Shown: piece by piece, positions 61,322 to 64,000 of the stretch | Position numbering within the stretch: the stretch's first letter is position 1 | Layout of the letters: each line of letters starts with the position of its first letter | The notes under the pieces: model-generated | Told to the model about the DNA's origin: nothing | Databases searched by the model: none | What the model saw: only the letters and a program-made list of their open reading frames with translations | Program-made: the position numbers and the translations under genes | Assembly: GCF_003426025.1 (NCBI RefSeq) | Contig: NZ_QJSH01000002.1 | Span: 248,001-312,000, forward strand | Direction of reading: 5' to 3' | DNA: 64,000 nucleotides | Source: Paraliobacillus quinghaiensis | Lineage (GTDB): Bacteria > Bacillota > Bacilli > Bacillales > Amphibacillaceae

Positions 61322-64000
61322 ATGGATTATAAAGATACATTATTGATGCCAAAAACAGAATTCCCGATGCGTGGTAATCTACCAAATAAAGAACCAAAAA
61401 TGCAAGAGAAGTGGGATGAACAAAATATTTACCAACAAGTACAAGAAAGAACAGAAGGTAGACCTTTGTTTATTTTGCATGATGGCCCTCCATATGCAAA
61501 TGGTGACCTGCACATGGGACACGCGCTAAATAAAGTATTGAAGGATTTTATTGTGAAATACAAGTCAATGTCTGGTTTCCATGCACCATACGTACCTGGT
61601 TGGGATACACATGGCTTACCAATCGAGCAAGCACTAGCTAAAAAGAAAGTGAATCGTAAGAAAATGACAATTGCTGAGTTTCGTCAAAAGTGTGCGGAAT
61701 ATGCATTGAAACAAGTTGATAATCAGCGAACTCAATTTAAACAATTAGGTGTACGTGGCGATTGGGATAACCCTTATATTACACTTGAGAAAGAATATGA
61801 GGCTGCACAGATTGAAGTATTTGGTGAGATGGCGAAAAAAGGCTATATTTACAAAGGGTTAAAACCTGTTTATTGGTCACCATCTTCTGAATCAGCATTG
61901 GCTGAAGCGGAAATTGAATACCAAGATAAACGCTCTGCTTCTATTTATGTTGCTTTTGATGTCAAAGAACCTGGAGAACTTCTGCAAGGTGATGAGAAAT
62001 TCATTATTTGGACGACAACACCTTGGACTATTCCAGCTAACTTGGCACTTGCGCTACACCCTGATTTAACGTATGCCGTAGTTAAAGTAGATAATACAAA
62101 GTATATTGTTGCAGAAGAAATGGTTGAGCGGGTTGGAGAAACGCTAGAATGGGAAAACAAAGAAGTAGTTCAAACATTTAAAGGTCAACAAGCTGAACAC
62201 CTAGTAGCGAAGCATCCATTCTATGATCGTGACTCACTTGTAATTTTAGGTGATCACGTAACAACAGAAAGTGGTACAGGACTTGTCCATACTGCACCAG
62301 GTCATGGTGAAGATGACTTTATTATTGGTAAAACTAATGGCTTAGATGTACTTTGCCCAGTTGATGAAAAAGGTGTATTCACTGATGAAGCACCAGGTTT
62401 TGAAGGATTATTCTATGATGCTGCTAATAAAGACATTACAGAGAAATTAGAAGAAGTAGGCGCGTTATTAAAACTTGACTTTATTACGCACTCTTATCCA
62501 CATGATTGGCGTACGAAGAAACCAACTATCTTCCGTGCGACAAATCAATGGTTTGCTTCAATTAAAGATTTCCGTGAAGATATCTTAGCAGAAGTTAATC
62601 GAATTAATTGGGTGCCAAAATGGGGGGAGACCCGTCTATACAACATGGTTAGAGACCGTGAAGATTGGTGTATTTCGCGTCAACGTACGTGGGGTGTTCC
62701 GATTCCTGTATTTTATGGGGAAGACCGCACACCAATTATTACAGATGAAACGATTCAGCATGTTTCAGACTTATTCCGTGAACATGGTTCAAACATTTGG
62801 TTTGAATGGGACGCTAAGGACTTATTACCAGAAGGATTTACGTCAGAACACAGTCCAAACAATACGTATACGAAAGAATTAGACATTATGGATGTTTGGT
62901 TTGATTCAGGTTCCTCACACCAAGGTGTCTTGAAAGAACGCCCTGAATTACAACGTCCAGCAGATGTATATCTAGAAGGTTCGGACCAGTACCGAGGATG
63001 GTTTAACTCTTCCATTTCAACAGCAGTTGCTGTAACAGGAAAATCGCCATTTGAAACAATTATTAGTCATGGTTTTGCTTTAGATGGTCAAGGCAGAAAA
63101 ATGAGTAAATCTGTTGGGAATGTTGTTGTTCCAGATAAAATTATGAAACAATATGGCGCTGATATTTTACGCTTGTGGGTTGCATCAGTCGATTATCAAG
63201 CGGATGTTCGTATTTCAGATGAAATCATTAAACAATCATCAGAAGGCTACCGTAAAATTCGGAATACATTCCGTTTCATGCTTGGAAACCTAGCTGATTT
63301 TGATCCAACAAAAGATACAGTGAAAGATGAGGACCTGCAAGAAGTGGATCAATATATGGAAGTTCGTTTGCAGCAGTTAATTGAAAAGGTAACAAAGGCA
63401 TATGAAGCATATGATTTCTCAACTGTTTATCAAACAATCCATAATTTCTGTTCCATTGAGCTAAGTGCATTCTACTTAGACTTTGCAAAAGATATTTTAT
63501 ATATTGAAGCAAAAGAAAACCCAAGCCGTAGAAGCATTCAAACTGTTTATTATGACATTGTCACAAGTTTAGTTAAGTTGTTAGCACCAATCCTATCGCA
63601 TACAGCGGAAGAAATCTGGGCGCACATTCCAAATACAACTGCGACAAGTGTTCAATTAACAGATATGCCAGTTGCTAGAGAAATTGCAAACAAAGAACAG
63701 TTGCAAACGAAATGGGATCAATTCATGGCTGTTCGTGATGAAGTTCTTAAAGCACTTGAAGAAGCACGAGCTGAAAAGGTAATCGGAAAATCACTAGAAG
63801 CAAAACTACAAATCGTTGCAAAAGATGCAGAAACAAAGACACTTCTTACTACTATTGAGGATATTCACCAATTATTTATTGTCTCAGAAGTAGAAGTGGT
63901 AGAAGAAACACCTACAGCAAAAGATTTTGAGCATGTTGCAGTAGTAGTTGAAAAGCATTCTGGAGAAAAATGTGAGCGTTGTTGGATTTCGTCTAACACT
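61322..64000 (+). CDS. ileS: Isoleucyl-tRNA synthetase (3' partial)
   Basis: Class I aminoacyl-tRNA synthetase charging tRNA(Ile). 893 residues are visible of about 915-920. The HIGH motif is HMGH at 64-67, [10 protein letters not shown] and the CP1 editing domain ([16 protein letters not shown]) follow, and KMSKS is at 593-597. The frame stays open to the window end, stopping inside the C-terminal zinc finger (GEKCERCW). ATG 61322 follows AAGGAGG. HMGH, and the Zn-finger tail, mark the eubacterial type 1 enzyme normally sensitive to mupirocin. Regulated by the T-box leader just upstream. Confidence 0.97.
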   Translation, partial: MDYKDTLLMPKTEFPMRGNLPNKEPKMQEKWDEQNIYQQVQERTEGRPLFILHDGPPYANGDLHMGHALNKVLKDFIVKYKSMSGFHAPYVPGWDTHGLPIEQALAKKKVNRKKMTIAEFRQKCAEYALKQVDNQRTQFKQLGVRGDWDNPYITLEKEYEAAQIEVFGEMAKKGYIYKGLKPVYWSPSSESALAEAEIEYQDKRSASIYVAFDVKEPGELLQGDEKFIIWTTTPWTIPANLALALHPDLTYAVVKVDNTKYIVAEEMVERVGETLEWENKEVVQTFKGQQAEHLVAKHPFYDRDSLVILGDHVTTESGTGLVHTAPGHGEDDFIIGKTNGLDVLCPVDEKGVFTDEAPGFEGLFYDAANKDITEKLEEVGALLKLDFITHSYPHDWRTKKPTIFRATNQWFASIKDFREDILAEVNRINWVPKWGETRLYNMVRDREDWCISRQRTWGVPIPVFYGEDRTPIITDETIQHVSDLFREHGSNIWFEWDAKDLLPEGFTSEHSPNNTYTKELDIMDVWFDSGSSHQGVLKERPELQRPADVYLEGSDQYRGWFNSSISTAVAVTGKSPFETIISHGFALDGQGRKMSKSVGNVVVPDKIMKQYGADILRLWVASVDYQADVRISDEIIKQSSEGYRKIRNTFRFMLGNLADFDPTKDTVKDEDLQEVDQYMEVRLQQLIEKVTKAYEAYDFSTVYQTIHNFCSIELSAFYLDFAKDILYIEAKENPSRRSIQTVYYDIVTSLVKLLAPILSHTAEEIWAHIPNTTATSVQLTDMPVAREIANKEQLQTKWDQFMAVRDEVLKALEEARAEKVIGKSLEAKLQIVAKDAETKTLLTTIEDIHQLFIVSEVEVVEETPTAKDFEHVAVVVEKHSGEKCERCWISSNT

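Noticed and set aside
61322-64000. Frameshift in ileS because no full frame is closed in the window
   Set aside because: The frame is open from ATG 61322 to the last base with HMGH, KMSKS and zinc-finger motifs all in one frame; it is simply cut by the window end.

Overview
The window is a low-GC, AT-rich chromosomal segment of an endospore-forming member of the Bacillaceae. I infer this from gene order that closely tracks Bacillus subtilis from pdhB to ileS, from strong AGGAGG-type ribosome sites, frequent TTG starts, and sporulation genes (ylaJ, ylbJ, ylbO/rsfA, spoVD, spoVE, spoIIGA, sigE, sigG). The repeat families and gene content look more like the Oceanobacillus/Virgibacillus/Gracilibacillus side than Bacillus sensu stricto, but I cannot name a genus from sequence alone. 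I saw no insertion sequence, prophage, tRNA, rRNA or CRISPR array.

Layout. 1-3.9 kb: end of the pyruvate dehydrogenase operon (pdhB partial, pdhC with two lipoyl domains, pdhD). 4-11.6 kb: a polysaccharide-deacetylase lipoprotein, a speA-type decarboxylase, yktA, yktB, yktC, ylaI, a small membrane protein, ylaJ, ylaN and ftsW. 11.6-17.2 kb: a rearranged stretch where B. subtilis has pycA and the cta (caa3 oxidase) genes; only ctaB and a ctaM-like gene are here, followed by an LtaS-like sulfatase, an acetyltransferase and an AI-2E family membrane protein. 17.4-28.7 kb: the ylb cluster (ylbB to ylbG, a structured leader, rsmD, coaD, ylbJ, ylbL, tmcAL, ylbN, rpmF, ylbO, panE). 29.5-50.3 kb: bshC followed by the division and cell wall (dcw) cluster from mraZ to ftsZ, with murF inserted between murE and mraY and with murG and murB absent. 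50.7-53.8 kb: an ABC transporter (permease plus ATPase) between ftsZ and spoIIGA. 54.2-64 kb: spoIIGA, sigE, sigG, ylmC to ylmH with sepF, divIVA, and a T-box-controlled ileS cut by the window end.

The gene set links peptidoglycan precursor synthesis (murE, murF, mraY, murD), septal wall synthesis (ftsW, spoVE, pbpB, spoVD), the divisome (ftsL, divIB, ftsA, ftsZ, sepF, divIVA, sbp) and the sporulation sigma cascade. Gaps hold terminators, a few clear promoters and two unrelated families of long palindromic intergenic repeats. These repeats are the least explained structure in the window. No wholly new multi-gene system is evident; the best leads are the repeat families, the orphan ctaB-ctaM pair, the inserted ABC transporter with a structured upstream region, and several operator-like palindromes.
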